Source: Arcobacter suis CECT 7833 (GTDB lineage Bacteria; Campylobacterota; Campylobacteria; Campylobacterales; Arcobacteraceae). Taken from it: a DNA stretch of 64,000 bases. Where the stretch lies: the NCBI RefSeq assembly GCF_003544815.1, contig NZ_CP032100.1:930001-994000 (forward strand). The letters run 5' to 3'. Both the position numbers and the translations under genes were made by a program. This document shows, piece after piece, positions 18,696 through 28,068 of the stretch; position 1 is the stretch's first letter; each line of letters opens with the position of its first letter. The notes below the pieces were generated by a model, which saw only the letters and a list, made by a program, of their open reading frames with translations, was not told where the DNA came from and made no database searches.

Positions 18696-19475
18696 ATGTT
18701 TAAAATCATTTTTTTACTATTATTTCCTCTTTTTCTTTTTTCAAAAAATTTAGTTGTTACATATTTCCCTTTAGAAACTAATCTTGTAAATAAAATTGCA
18801 CAAAAAGAGATAAAAACAAGGGAAATTACAAGTAGATATCTAAATACTTATAAAGACATTCCTATTTCTGAAATCTCAAAATTAGCTAATTCAAAAATAT
18901 TTTTTCATTTTGGTTTAGAAGTTGAAAAACAATATGCAGAAGTTTTATTAAGACATAATCCCAAATTAGTAATAGTTGATATTTCTGCAAATGTAAGCAA
19001 AATAGAAAACAATCCTTATATATGGACTGATCCACTTAATTTAAGAGCTGTTGCAAAAAATATTTATGAAGCTTTCGCAAAGTATGATAAAAGTAAAGAG
19101 AGCTATTACAAAGAAAATTATGAAAAATTTCTTGATGAAATTGACCAAACTTTTTTAAAAATCAAACAAAAACTTAATAATAGTGAAATACAATATATTT
19201 ATGTATTTGATGACTTTTGGGAATATTTTGCAAAAAGATTTGGAATAACTACAGTTTTTAGAGAAAAGAAATATTTAAGTAGCAATGAACTATCACAAGT
19301 TAATGAATTTACAAAAGATAAAAATATTACAAAATTATTATTTTCTAAAGAAGATAAACAAGACTTTATTAACTCTCTTACCAAAAATTTAAATATTAAT
19401 GCCATTGAAGATGATATTTTCAATGATTCTTGGCAATTAAATATTTTAAATTTTGTTGAACAAATCTCAGAATAA
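18696..19475 (+). CDS. ZnuA/TroA-like substrate-binding protein with lost metal ligands
   Basis: 259 aa with an N-terminal signal peptide (FKIIFLLLFPLFLFSKN). The fold is that of zinc/manganese ABC-transporter binding proteins: FFHFGLEVEKQYAE keeps the first His, and NPYIWTDPLNLRAVAKNIYE matches the NPHxWLDP block. At the second ligand His is replaced by Tyr, and at the third (usually YHDAF) the sequence is YVFDDFWEYFAKRFG. No permease or ATPase gene lies nearby. It is translated 32 nt after aspS. It may bind a different ligand or act structurally. Confidence 0.7.
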   Translation: MFKIIFLLLFPLFLFSKNLVVTYFPLETNLVNKIAQKEIKTREITSRYLNTYKDIPISEISKLANSKIFFHFGLEVEKQYAEVLLRHNPKLVIVDISANVSKIENNPYIWTDPLNLRAVAKNIYEAFAKYDKSKESYYKENYEKFLDEIDQTFLKIKQKLNNSEIQYIYVFDDFWEYFAKRFGITTVFREKKYLSSNELSQVNEFTKDKNITKLLFSKEDKQDFINSLTKNLNINAIEDDIFNDSWQLNILNFVEQISE

Positions 19476-19595
19476 ATACACTAAATAATTATATTTTTAA
19501 AAAGAATACTTTTTATACACCTGTATATAGATTAAATATTATTTAAGGTATATAATACAACTTAAGATATTTAAAGGTTTAGGAAAATAATTATA

Positions 19596-22181
19596 ATGTT
19601 AAAAGATATAGTGAATTATAAAGGTATCAATGTAAAAAAAGAGTTGTATCCTATTATCAAATATATTGAAGACGTGGATAAATATAAAGATGAATTAGGA
19701 AGATTAAGTTCTTCATGGGATATGTTGGCACTATTGGGTCAATTGGGTGATATAAATATTGATATTGGAAAAACAAAAGAGAATTTTTTAAATTTAACTT
19801 CAACTTTATTAAATCACTTGAGTGAACAACAAATAAAAAAAGTAACTCAAGAAATGAAGTTCAAAGCTAGTGTTGCCATTGATGTTTTAATTAGAAATCT
19901 TTTTGAAAGAACAGCTGATATTGGATTTTTAGCAACAGATGATGATATTAGAACTTTTATACAAACTTATGTTTCAAAATATAATGATGAAAGTTTAGTT
20001 TTACGACAAAATATGCAAAAAAGATTTAAAGAGTATGTTTCGAAATACTCTGTATATTTTGATATTGTTTTGCTTGATACTCATGGAAAAATATTAGTTA
20101 GATTAAATGATGAAATTAAAACTGAAAAAGTTGATTTATCATTTGTTCAAAAAGTATTAAATTCAAATGAAGATTTTGTTGAAACATATAAATATCATGA
20201 TTTTATTCCTCAATATAAGAAATCATTAGTATATTCATACAAAGTTACAAAAACAAATGATTCTAGTTCTCAAAATTTGGGTGTTTTAGCTCTTTGTTTT
20301 AGATTTACAGATGAAATGAATGGGATTTTTAATAATCTTGTTGATACAAAAAATAAAGAGTGTTTAACTATTTTAGATGAAAATGGTTTGGTAATAGCAA
20401 GTAGTGATAAAGATCATATTGATTTAGGGGTAAAATTACCTATAGTTTTAAATGAAAATTATAAAATCATATCATTTAGAGGAAGAGATTATTTAGCAAA
20501 AACTTGTAAAACAAATGGTTATCAAGGATTTTATGGACTTAAATGGTATGGACATATAATGATTCCTTTGGATTACGCATTTTTAAGTGATGAATTAAAT
20601 ACTTTAAATGTGGATTTTAATATCATTAATTCTATGATGGATAATGAACAACACTTTTCAAGAGAGTTAAAAGAAGTTTTTTATAAAAGTAAAACTATTC
20701 AAGATAATTTAGGTCGAGTTATTTGGAATGGGAATATTGCTCAAAGTAAATTAAATTCTGTAAATAGAGAGTTTTCTAAATCACTTTTAAATGAGATTGG
20801 AGTTACTGGGAATAAAGCAAATTCATCACTTAGTAATCTAAATCAAACAATTATCTCTTCAATTTTAAAAGATAGTGAATTTTTATCTTCATTAGCTATT
20901 GATATTATGGATAGAAATTTATATGAAAGAGCGAATGATTGTAGATGGTGGGCAATAACATCATATTTTAGAGAAGCTTTTGATGATTACAATAGTTTAC
21001 CTGACAAAAAAGATGAAATAAGTAGTATTTTACATTATATAAATGGTTTATATACGGTTTATACAAATATTTTAGTTTTTGATAAAAATGGAAAAGTAGT
21101 AGCTGTATCAAATAGAAATTATGAATATTTAATTGGAAAAATATTAACTCAAGAGTGGGTTGAAAAAAGTTTACAATTAAAGGATACTTCAAAATATTGT
21201 GTTTCAAAATTCGAAAAATCTGCACTTTATGATAATGAATCAACATATATTTATAGTAGTGCAATTAGATCATTTAAAGATGAAAAAATAATTACAGGTG
21301 GAATTGCTGTTGTTTTTGATTCAACTCCACAATTTAGTGCAATGCTTGATGAGTGTTTACCAAAAAATGTTGATGGTGTTAAAATAGATGGTGTTTTTGC
21401 TATTTTTGCCAATAAAGATAAAAAAATAATTTCATCTACAAATAAAAATTTTGAGGTTGACAGTTATTTAAATATTGATGATAAGTTCTTTACTTTAAAA
21501 AATGCTCAACAAAAAAGTCAAATAATAGAAATGGATAATAAATATTATGCCGTTGCTGTTAAGTGTTCAAATGGATATAGAGAGTATAAAAGTAGGGTTG
21601 ATGACTACAAAAATGATGTTTTATGTTTTGTATTTATTCATATTGGAGATATAAATTGTAATGTTTTTTTAGATAGTTCTAAATCGAAATTTTTAACAAC
21701 ATCTAAATCAAAATATACTCCTACAAGTGTAGAGTTAGCAACATTTTATTTAGGTAAAAAATTATTAGCTGTAAGTGCTAAAAATGTAATAGAATCAATA
21801 GGAATAGAAGAGTTACAAGAATCTATTGATATGGATAAAAAGAATCATTTTAAAGGAATGGTTTTACATAAAGATAAGTTAGTATCAGTTTTGGATATTA
21901 GAGATTTTGTAAATGAAGAAATCACAAATGAGAAACTTACAAATATCATTTTAGTTGAATATGATAAAAATAATATTGAACATTGTATTGGAATTTTGGT
22001 ATCTTCTTTAGAAACTGTAAGTGTTGTGGAAGAAAAATCAATCCAACATATTCAAAATCACTTTTTAGGAGCTGGAACTTTAGTTGAAAGTATTGTTGAA
22101 ATAACTGACTTAGAAGTTTCAAAAGTAGCTATGGTTTTAGATATTAAAAAAATCGATGAAAACCTGACAAAAAGGGTTTAA
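19596..22181 (+). CDS. soluble double sensor protein with C-terminal CheW domain
   Basis: 861 aa with no obvious signal peptide or membrane segment. Two related sensor modules are visible. Module A holds DVLIRNLFERTADIGFLATD (about 95-115), then FDIVLLDTHGKILVRLND. Module B holds DIMDRNLYERANDCRWWAIT (about 433-452), then TNILVFDKNGKVVAVSNRN. Both resemble Cache/PAS-like folds preceded by a helical lead. The C-terminal ~145 residues (VELATFYLGKKLLAVSAKNV; FKGMVLHKDKLVSVLDIRDF) are CheW-like. It would link ligand sensing directly to CheA arrays. The architecture is inferred from motif reading, and no exact homologue is named. Confidence 0.65.
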   Translation: MLKDIVNYKGINVKKELYPIIKYIEDVDKYKDELGRLSSSWDMLALLGQLGDINIDIGKTKENFLNLTSTLLNHLSEQQIKKVTQEMKFKASVAIDVLIRNLFERTADIGFLATDDDIRTFIQTYVSKYNDESLVLRQNMQKRFKEYVSKYSVYFDIVLLDTHGKILVRLNDEIKTEKVDLSFVQKVLNSNEDFVETYKYHDFIPQYKKSLVYSYKVTKTNDSSSQNLGVLALCFRFTDEMNGIFNNLVDTKNKECLTILDENGLVIASSDKDHIDLGVKLPIVLNENYKIISFRGRDYLAKTCKTNGYQGFYGLKWYGHIMIPLDYAFLSDELNTLNVDFNIINSMMDNEQHFSRELKEVFYKSKTIQDNLGRVIWNGNIAQSKLNSVNREFSKSLLNEIGVTGNKANSSLSNLNQTIISSILKDSEFLSSLAIDIMDRNLYERANDCRWWAITSYFREAFDDYNSLPDKKDEISSILHYINGLYTVYTNILVFDKNGKVVAVSNRNYEYLIGKILTQEWVEKSLQLKDTSKYCVSKFEKSALYDNESTYIYSSAIRSFKDEKIITGGIAVVFDSTPQFSAMLDECLPKNVDGVKIDGVFAIFANKDKKIISSTNKNFEVDSYLNIDDKFFTLKNAQQKSQIIEMDNKYYAVAVKCSNGYREYKSRVDDYKNDVLCFVFIHIGDINCNVFLDSSKSKFLTTSKSKYTPTSVELATFYLGKKLLAVSAKNVIESIGIEELQESIDMDKKNHFKGMVLHKDKLVSVLDIRDFVNEEITNEKLTNIILVEYDKNNIEHCIGILVSSLETVSVVEEKSIQHIQNHFLGAGTLVESIVEITDLEVSKVAMVLDIKKIDENLTKRV

Positions 22182-22253
22182 ATCTTTTCATAGTAGGGGT
22201 TAAAATATATTTGGGCACAATACGAAAAAACTAATATATTTTAAAGAAGAATA

Positions 22254-24026
22254 ATGAGTAATATTAATAAACCAAATAAATTTTTACCTACAACTAAAGA
22301 AGAAATGAAACAAAGAGGTTGGGATGAGCTAGATGTTGTTCTTATAACAGGAGATGCTTATATAGACTCTCCTTTTATGGGAATTGCAGTTGTTGGGCGA
22401 ATCCTTGAAGATATAGGATTAAGGGTTGGAATAATCGGACAACCTGATGTTAATAGTGATATTGATGTTAAAAGATTAGGAGAACCAAAACTATTTTGGG
22501 GAGTAAGTGGTGGAAGTATTGATTCAATGGTATCAAACTACACAGCGACAAAAAAATTCAGAAATAGCGATGACTACACTCCAGGTGGACAAAACAACAA
22601 AAGACCAGATAGAGCAACTTTAGTTTATACAAATCTAATAAGAAGATACTTCAAAAATACAGTTCCAATAGTTCTTGGGGGAATAGAAGCGAGTCTTCGA
22701 CGACTTACACACTATGATTATTGGACAAATAAACTTAGAAAACCAATATTATTTGATACAAAAGCTGATTATATGGTTTATGGAATGGGAGAACAAGCTA
22801 TTATTGATTTAGGAAATTATCTAAAAGAGGGAAAAAACCCAAAAACAATAAGAGGACTTTGTTATATTTCAAAAGAAGCACCAAAAGAAGAAACATTTTT
22901 AGAAATACCATCACATCAAGCATGTTTAGATGATAAAGAGAAATATATTGACCTTTTCAAAGCTTTTTATGACAATAATGACCCTATTTATTCAAAAGGA
23001 CTTTATCAAGAAGTTGATGGAAGATATTTAATCCAAAATCCACCAAGTCGACATATGGAAGAAAATGAGATGGATAAAATCGCATCTTTCCCATATCAAA
23101 GAGATGCCCATCCGTACAATGCAAAAGATGGAAAAGTAAAGTGTCTTGAAACTATTAAATTCTCAATTATGACACACCATGGATGTTGGGGAGAGTGTAA
23201 CTTCTGTGCAATTGCAGCTCATCAAGGTCGAACTATACGAACAAGAAGTGAAAAAAATATTTTAGCTGAAGCAAAACACTTTACAACAATGAAAGATTTC
23301 AAAGGAATTATTTCAGATGTTGGAGGACCAACAGCAAACATGTACGGTTATGAATGTGTTAAAAAAATGAATCTAGGAACTTGTGTAGAAAACAAAAGAT
23401 GTGTAGATGCCCACAGACTTTGCCGAACTATGAAAGTTGACCATAGCAGAAACATACAACTTTTAAAAGATATAAGAGCAGTTCCTGGTATTAAAAAAGC
23501 ATTTGTTGCTTCTGGTGTTAGATATGATTTAATTACAGCTGATAAAAAGCATGGATATGAATATCTAAAAGAGATGGTAGACCATCATATCTCAGGGCAA
23601 ATGAAAGTTGCACCTGAACACACAAATGATGAAGTTTTACATCACATGGGAAAACCAGGGAAACAAACACTGATTGATTTTAAAGCTATGTATGACAAAC
23701 TAAATAAAGAATCAGGGAAACAACAGTTTTTAACATATTATTTGATTGCAGCGCATCCTGGATGCGAAGAAAAGCATATGCATGAGTTAAAACAGTTTAC
23801 AACCCATGAATTAAAAATGAATCCAGAACAAGCTCAGGTTTTTACACCAACTCCTGGAACTTATTCAGCTGTTATGTATTACACAGAACTTGATCCATTT
23901 ACAAAAAAGAAAATTTTTGTAGAAAAAGACCAAAGAAGAAAAGAAAAACAAAAAGAGATTGTTGTTGCAAAAACAACTTTTGGTGGGAAAAAGAAAACAG
24001 GTTCAACATCTGGAATGCAAGGTTAG
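22254..24026 (+). CDS. YgiQ-family radical SAM protein
   Basis: 590 aa (UPF0313/YgiQ). The N-terminal B12-binding-like region starts with LITGDAYIDSPFMGIAVVGR. The radical SAM cluster is CWGECNFC, with Cys311, Cys315 and Cys318 in the CxxxCxxC pattern, followed by AIAAHQGRTIRTRS. GGIEASLRRLTHYDYW is another YgiQ hallmark. The reaction of this family is not established. A bidirectional terminator separates it from adk. Confidence 0.9.
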   Translation: MSNINKPNKFLPTTKEEMKQRGWDELDVVLITGDAYIDSPFMGIAVVGRILEDIGLRVGIIGQPDVNSDIDVKRLGEPKLFWGVSGGSIDSMVSNYTATKKFRNSDDYTPGGQNNKRPDRATLVYTNLIRRYFKNTVPIVLGGIEASLRRLTHYDYWTNKLRKPILFDTKADYMVYGMGEQAIIDLGNYLKEGKNPKTIRGLCYISKEAPKEETFLEIPSHQACLDDKEKYIDLFKAFYDNNDPIYSKGLYQEVDGRYLIQNPPSRHMEENEMDKIASFPYQRDAHPYNAKDGKVKCLETIKFSIMTHHGCWGECNFCAIAAHQGRTIRTRSEKNILAEAKHFTTMKDFKGIISDVGGPTANMYGYECVKKMNLGTCVENKRCVDAHRLCRTMKVDHSRNIQLLKDIRAVPGIKKAFVASGVRYDLITADKKHGYEYLKEMVDHHISGQMKVAPEHTNDEVLHHMGKPGKQTLIDFKAMYDKLNKESGKQQFLTYYLIAAHPGCEEKHMHELKQFTTHELKMNPEQAQVFTPTPGTYSAVMYYTELDPFTKKKIFVEKDQRRKEKQKEIVVAKTTFGGKKKTGSTSGMQG

Positions 24027-24048
24027 ATTATTATTAATAGTAGGCATA

Positions 24049-24084
24049 AAAAAAGGCAACTATTTAAAAATAGTTGCCTTTTTT
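24049..24084. terminator. bidirectional terminator between ygiQ-like gene and adk
   Basis: AAAAAAGGCAACTATT (24049-24064), loop TAAA, then AATAGTTGCCTTTTTT (24069-24084). The GC-containing 16-bp stem has A-runs and T-runs at both ends, so it can terminate both converging transcripts. Confidence 0.9.
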
Positions 24085-24103
24085 ATTTTTGTAAAAAAAG
24101 TTT

Positions 24104-24745
24104 TTACGCTAATGCGTTAAGCATATCAGTCGTAACTTCTGAAACATCTTTTGTTCCATCAAGTTCCATAAATACACCCATCTTTGTATAAAAATCAATT
24201 AATGGTGAAGTTTGTGTGTGGTATGCATCAAGTCTGCTAATAACAGTTTCAGCATTGTCATCTTTTCTGATAATTAATTCACCACCACAGTAATCACAAA
24301 TATTTTCTTCTTTTGATGGATTAAATTCTACGTGGAAAGATGCTCCACATTTTGAACATACTCTTCTTCCTGTAATTCTTCCAACGATTAATTCATCAGG
24401 AACATTTAAAGAGATTACTTTATCTAAAGAGATTCCCATATTTTTCATTAGTTCATTTAAAGCTTCTGCTTGAGCTAAAGTTCTTGGGAAACCATCAAGG
24501 ATAAAACCATCTTTACAGTCAGACTCAGCAAGTCTGTCTTTGATAATACCAATAATAGTTGAATCAGGAACTAGTTTTCCCTCATCCATAAATTTTTTTG
24601 CTTCCATTCCCATATCTGTTTTATCAACAATAGCTGCTCTTAAAATGTCACCTGTTGATATTTGTGGAATATTATATTTTTCAATTAAAAACTTTGCTTG
24701 TGTCCCTTTACCAGCACCAGGTGCTCCAAATAGCATTAAATTCAT
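24104..24745 (-). CDS. adk: adenylate kinase, long zinc-lid type
   Basis: 213 aa. It interconverts ATP + AMP and 2 ADP. The P-loop is GAPGAGKGTQAKFL (residues 7-20), and the NMP-binding helix with ISTGDILRAA follows. The LID domain carries four Cys (VCSKCGASF and ICDYCGGEL), the zinc-binding form typical of Gram-positive enzymes. DGFPRTLAQAEAL is conserved. Convergent with the YgiQ-like gene and divergent from a second, shorter adenylate kinase. Confidence 0.93.
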   Translation of the reverse strand: MNLMLFGAPGAGKGTQAKFLIEKYNIPQISTGDILRAAIVDKTDMGMEAKKFMDEGKLVPDSTIIGIIKDRLAESDCKDGFILDGFPRTLAQAEALNELMKNMGISLDKVISLNVPDELIVGRITGRRVCSKCGASFHVEFNPSKEENICDYCGGELIIRKDDNAETVISRLDAYHTQTSPLIDFYTKMGVFMELDGTKDVSEVTTDMLNALA

Positions 24746-24875
24746 ACTTTATCCTCGTAGTTTTTGCGTATTGTATATAAAAAGGTTTTAATAACACATA
24801 AGGTTCTAATACTACATAAAGAATTTAAATGATTTTTGATACAATCGTCTCTTGAAAATTCAACTAAGGGCATAA

Positions 24876-25445
24876 ATGAAAAAATTATTTCTAATTATTG
24901 GAGCACCTGGAAGCGGTAAAACTACGGATGCAGAACTAATTGCTGCAAAACATAATAATATCACTCACTATTCAACTGGAGATATGTTTAGAGCAGAAGT
25001 TGCAAGTGGTTCAGAACGAGGTCAAATAATCGAAACATATATTAGTGCTGGAAATATCGTACCAATTGATATTGCTATTGAGACGATTTTAGGGGCAATT
25101 AAAAAAGCACCAACGGATGTAATAATCATCGATGGATACCCAAGAAGTTTAGAACAAATGACAGAATTAGATAAATATTTAACTAATGAAAGTGAAGTAA
25201 AACTTGTAAACTGTATTGAAGTTGAAGTATCTGAACAAGTAGCACGTGATAGAGTTTTAGGTCGAGCAAGGGGAACTGATGATAATGTGGAAGTATTTAA
25301 TAATAGAATGAAAGTTTATGCAGAACCTTTAGTGCAAATTCAAGAGTTTTATACAAAAAAAGATTTACTAAAAAAAATCAATGGTGAAAGAACAATTGAA
25401 AAAATCGTAACTGAAATGGATGAATATATCCAATCTAAAATCTAA
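24876..25445 (+). CDS. adenylate kinase-like nucleotide kinase, short type
   Basis: 189 aa. The P-loop is [15 protein letters not shown] (8-22), [12 protein letters not shown] and [13 protein letters not shown] follow the adenylate kinase pattern, and the LID is reduced to GRARGTDDN, as in the short form common in Campylobacter. Since a long zinc-lid adk sits divergently 130 bp away, one of the two may be redundant or specialised. GTT in place of the usual KGT in the P-loop (GKTT versus GKGT) is a notable difference. The next gene starts after 3 nt. Confidence 0.82.
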   Translation: MKKLFLIIGAPGSGKTTDAELIAAKHNNITHYSTGDMFRAEVASGSERGQIIETYISAGNIVPIDIAIETILGAIKKAPTDVIIIDGYPRSLEQMTELDKYLTNESEVKLVNCIEVEVSEQVARDRVLGRARGTDDNVEVFNNRMKVYAEPLVQIQEFYTKKDLLKKINGERTIEKIVTEMDEYIQSKI

Positions 25446-25448
25446 ATC

Positions 25449-26219
25449 ATGTTAGAAAAACCAAATTTTTATAGCGTAATAATTGGAACAGAACTTTTAA
25501 ATGGGCGTCGCAAAGATGCCCATTTTGCATTTTTAAACCAACAACTTTTAAGCCGAGGTTGGGAACAAAAAGCTTCTTTTGTCATAAATGATGACACAAA
25601 TCTTATGGAAAATATTTTTAATCTAATAAAATCAGACCCAAACTCTGTAATGTTTTGTTTTGGTGGAATTGGAGCAACGCCCGATGATTATACAAGGGAA
25701 GTTGCAGGAAAAGTTTTCACTTCTGGAGCTATGGAATTTCATGAAGAAGCAAAAACTAGAATTATAAACCAGTTTGCAGATGAAGCTTACCCTCATAGAA
25801 TAAACATGGCATATCTGCCAATAAACGCAAAACTTCTAACAAATGTAGTAAATAATGTAGCAGGATTTTACCTAGAAGATAGATTTTTCTTCACCCCAGG
25901 TTTTCCATCAATGAGTCAAGCTATGGTTGTTGAAGCTTTAGATAAGTTATATCCAAAATCAAATATAGAAAAATACAGACGTGTAATGACAATAAACGCA
26001 AGCGAAAATGACTTAATAGATACTATGAAAAAAATCCCTGAAAATATAGATTTATCTTCACTTCCTAAGATTTTAGGAGATAAAAGAAAAGTTGTAATTT
26101 CTTTGGCTGGATATGATAAGGATGAGGTTGAAAAGTATTTTGGTTTGTTTGTTGATTATTGTGTGGAGTTTGGGAAAGAGTTTGTTTTAGAGGATGTGAG
26201 TTTTGAGAAGTTGTTTTAG
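25449..26219 (+). CDS. CinA/MoaB-type molybdopterin-binding-domain protein
   Basis: 256 aa. NFYSVIIGTELLNGRRKDAH and CFGGIGATPDDYTREV match the MoCF-binding fold shared by CinA and MoaB/MogA. Only this domain (about 1-170) plus a C-terminal extension is seen; the amidase domain of full CinA is absent. Translation is probably coupled to the short adenylate kinase (3-nt gap). Substrate is unknown. Confidence 0.75.
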   Translation: MLEKPNFYSVIIGTELLNGRRKDAHFAFLNQQLLSRGWEQKASFVINDDTNLMENIFNLIKSDPNSVMFCFGGIGATPDDYTREVAGKVFTSGAMEFHEEAKTRIINQFADEAYPHRINMAYLPINAKLLTNVVNNVAGFYLEDRFFFTPGFPSMSQAMVVEALDKLYPKSNIEKYRRVMTINASENDLIDTMKKIPENIDLSSLPKILGDKRKVVISLAGYDKDEVEKYFGLFVDYCVEFGKEFVLEDVSFEKLF

Positions 26220-26284
26220 ATAATAAGTTTATAAATTGAGATATTAATAATTAAATAGAATGATTTTAAAATTTAGGAATAAAA

Positions 26285-27424
26285 ATGTTAGTTGAATTTT
26301 TTAAAAAACAGATATCCGCATCAATATTTGGACTATTTTTATTAATTATCATTATTTTAACAAAATATTATTATCCCTTTGCTCCATATTTACATCGATA
26401 TGATTTTATTTTCATTATAGCAGTTATTTTTCAGTGTTTATTTGTGATTTTAAAGTATGAAACTAAAAATGAGACAGTAGTTATTGTTGTTTTTCATATA
26501 TTAGCAGTAATAATGGAATTGTTTAAAACATCTGATAATATAGCGGCTTGGTATTATCCTGAAGAATATTTACTTGGGATAAATAATGTCCCATTATTTA
26601 CGGGTTTTATGTATAGTGCTGTAGGTAGTTATCTCGCTCGCTCATGGAAAATTTTTGATATTAAGTTTAACAATTATCCAAAATTGGAATTTACGATAGT
26701 TCTTGTAACTTTAATTTATATTAATTTTTTTACACAACATTACTTATACGATATTAGGTTCTTTTTATTATTCGCAAGTTTTGGATTATTTTATTACACT
26801 CGAGTGCATATAAAAATAGCAATAAAACAAATAGAAGTTCCTTTATTAGCAATATGGATATTGATTGCTATATTAATTTGGTTGGCAGAAAATATTGCTA
26901 CATTTGCTGGAATTTGGTTGTATCCAAACCAAATGAAAGAATGGGAAATGGTTGGGTTGTCAAAGTTGTCATCATGGTATTTATTAATGATATTGAGTTT
27001 TGTACTAATTTCATTGATTAAATTGGCTGAATACTCAAATATAGTTGACAACTTTATAAGATTTATAACAGTATCCTATATTACTTTAATTCCTATCATT
27101 ATTATTGATGCTAATGTAGGTCATGGAAATATAACATTTGAATTTTTGAAATATATACCTGGTAAAGATTATACTGGACATATTTTTTTATTTTGTGGAT
27201 TTACCATAGCATTAAATTATCTCTTAAAATGTAAAAGAGGTAATTTTTTATATGGGCAGAATTTATTACTATCTAATGGTATTGTATTTTGTTTTTTAGT
27301 TATCGAAGAAGTATCCCAATTATGGATAAGTACACGTGTTTTCGAAATAGCAGACATTATAAGTGGTGCATTGGGAATTTTATTAGCAAATCAGATTATA
27401 AATAAATTTATATGTAAAAGATAA
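26285..27424 (+). CDS. DUF817-VanZ fusion, integral membrane protein
   Basis: 379 aa with about ten membrane segments. Residues 1-245 follow the DUF817 pattern (FFKKQISASIFGLFLLII; ETVVIVVFHILAVIMELFK; WLAENIATFAGIWLYPNQM; LSSWYLLMILSFVLISL). A further ~100 residues (TGHIFLFCGFTIALNYLL; EEVSQLWISTRVFEIADIIS) carry the FxE-x-x-Q-x-F/W and FD/EI-xD-I pattern of VanZ-like proteins. The two-domain combination is unusual to me. It ends 7 bp from a convergent stand-alone VanZ-like gene. Function unknown; an envelope role is inferred. Confidence 0.65.
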   Translation: MLVEFFKKQISASIFGLFLLIIIILTKYYYPFAPYLHRYDFIFIIAVIFQCLFVILKYETKNETVVIVVFHILAVIMELFKTSDNIAAWYYPEEYLLGINNVPLFTGFMYSAVGSYLARSWKIFDIKFNNYPKLEFTIVLVTLIYINFFTQHYLYDIRFFLLFASFGLFYYTRVHIKIAIKQIEVPLLAIWILIAILIWLAENIATFAGIWLYPNQMKEWEMVGLSKLSSWYLLMILSFVLISLIKLAEYSNIVDNFIRFITVSYITLIPIIIIDANVGHGNITFEFLKYIPGKDYTGHIFLFCGFTIALNYLLKCKRGNFLYGQNLLLSNGIVFCFLVIEEVSQLWISTRVFEIADIISGALGILLANQIINKFICKR

Positions 27425-27431
27425 ATTTAAT

Positions 27432-27788
27432 TTATTTAAATCTTATCATCGAAAATACGATAACACCAACCACATCAGCTAATAAATCATATAAATCAAA
27501 GCTCCTATAGGGGATAAAATATTGGCTCATTTCCTCTAAAAAAGCGAAGAAAAAAACGATGATAGCTCCTAGTTGGATATTGTATCTAATGAGATAAATT
27601 GTTCTGAAATTAAGAGCAAAATTTAAAGAAAATGCCAAAATGCCATATAGAAGTAGATGAAAAAATTTATCTCCATGGGGAATAGATTTGATAAATTTAA
27701 AAATAAAGTTTTTAGAACCTATATCTGCTAAAACAATAGCTACTAAAATACACAAAAACACTGTTAATGGGAAAAGAAATTTTTTCAA
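27432..27788 (-). CDS. VanZ-like small membrane protein
   Basis: 118 aa with four membrane segments. GDKFFHLLLYGILAFSLNFA and EEMSQYFIPYRSFDLYDLLA are the two VanZ-family signatures, with residues Glu, Gln and FD-x-x-D as expected. The family includes teicoplanin-resistance VanZ but most members are of unknown function. It is convergent with the DUF817-VanZ fusion. Confidence 0.8.
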   Translation of the reverse strand: MKKFLFPLTVFLCILVAIVLADIGSKNFIFKFIKSIPHGDKFFHLLLYGILAFSLNFALNFRTIYLIRYNIQLGAIIVFFFAFLEEMSQYFIPYRSFDLYDLLADVVGVIVFSMIRFK

Positions 27789-27864
27789 TGCTCAAACCTC
27801 AAAATGGATAATAATTTATTATATATTTAATTTTCTAACTTGAATAGATATTCTTTACTCTTTT

Positions 27865-28029
27865 TTAAATTATTTTTACAAAAATATCTATATCACTATT
27901 TTCTGTTGCTTTATCTCTTGCATAACTTCCAAATAGTCCTATTTGTTCAACATTATATTTATTTCTGAATTCAGAATAATGCTCTTTTAAATAATTTAAG
28001 ATATTTGTTTTATCAATTGGTTTTGACAT
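27865..28029 (-). pseudogene. truncated MNT-type nucleotidyltransferase (54 aa)
   Basis: An ATG at 28029 with AAAGGAGATATAAC upstream opens a 54-aa frame. After IDKTNILNYLKEHYSEFRNK it reads IGLFGSYARDKATENSDIDI, the GS-x10-DxD active-site motif of minimal nucleotidyltransferases (MntA/HepT-type antitoxins). The frame ends at TAA 27865-27867 right after the motif, roughly 40 residues short of a normal MNT protein, and no HEPN partner follows. It is probably a toxin-antitoxin remnant. It is too short to be noticed by length-based ORF finding. Confidence 0.7.
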
Positions 28030-28068
28030 TGTTATATCTCCTTTAAAATTTTATTCTGTTGGATTGTA

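Noticed and set aside
20968-21264. Minus-strand 98-aa frame in the CheW-sensor gene
   Set aside because: Antisense shadow; the plus-strand gene is continuous over the whole region.
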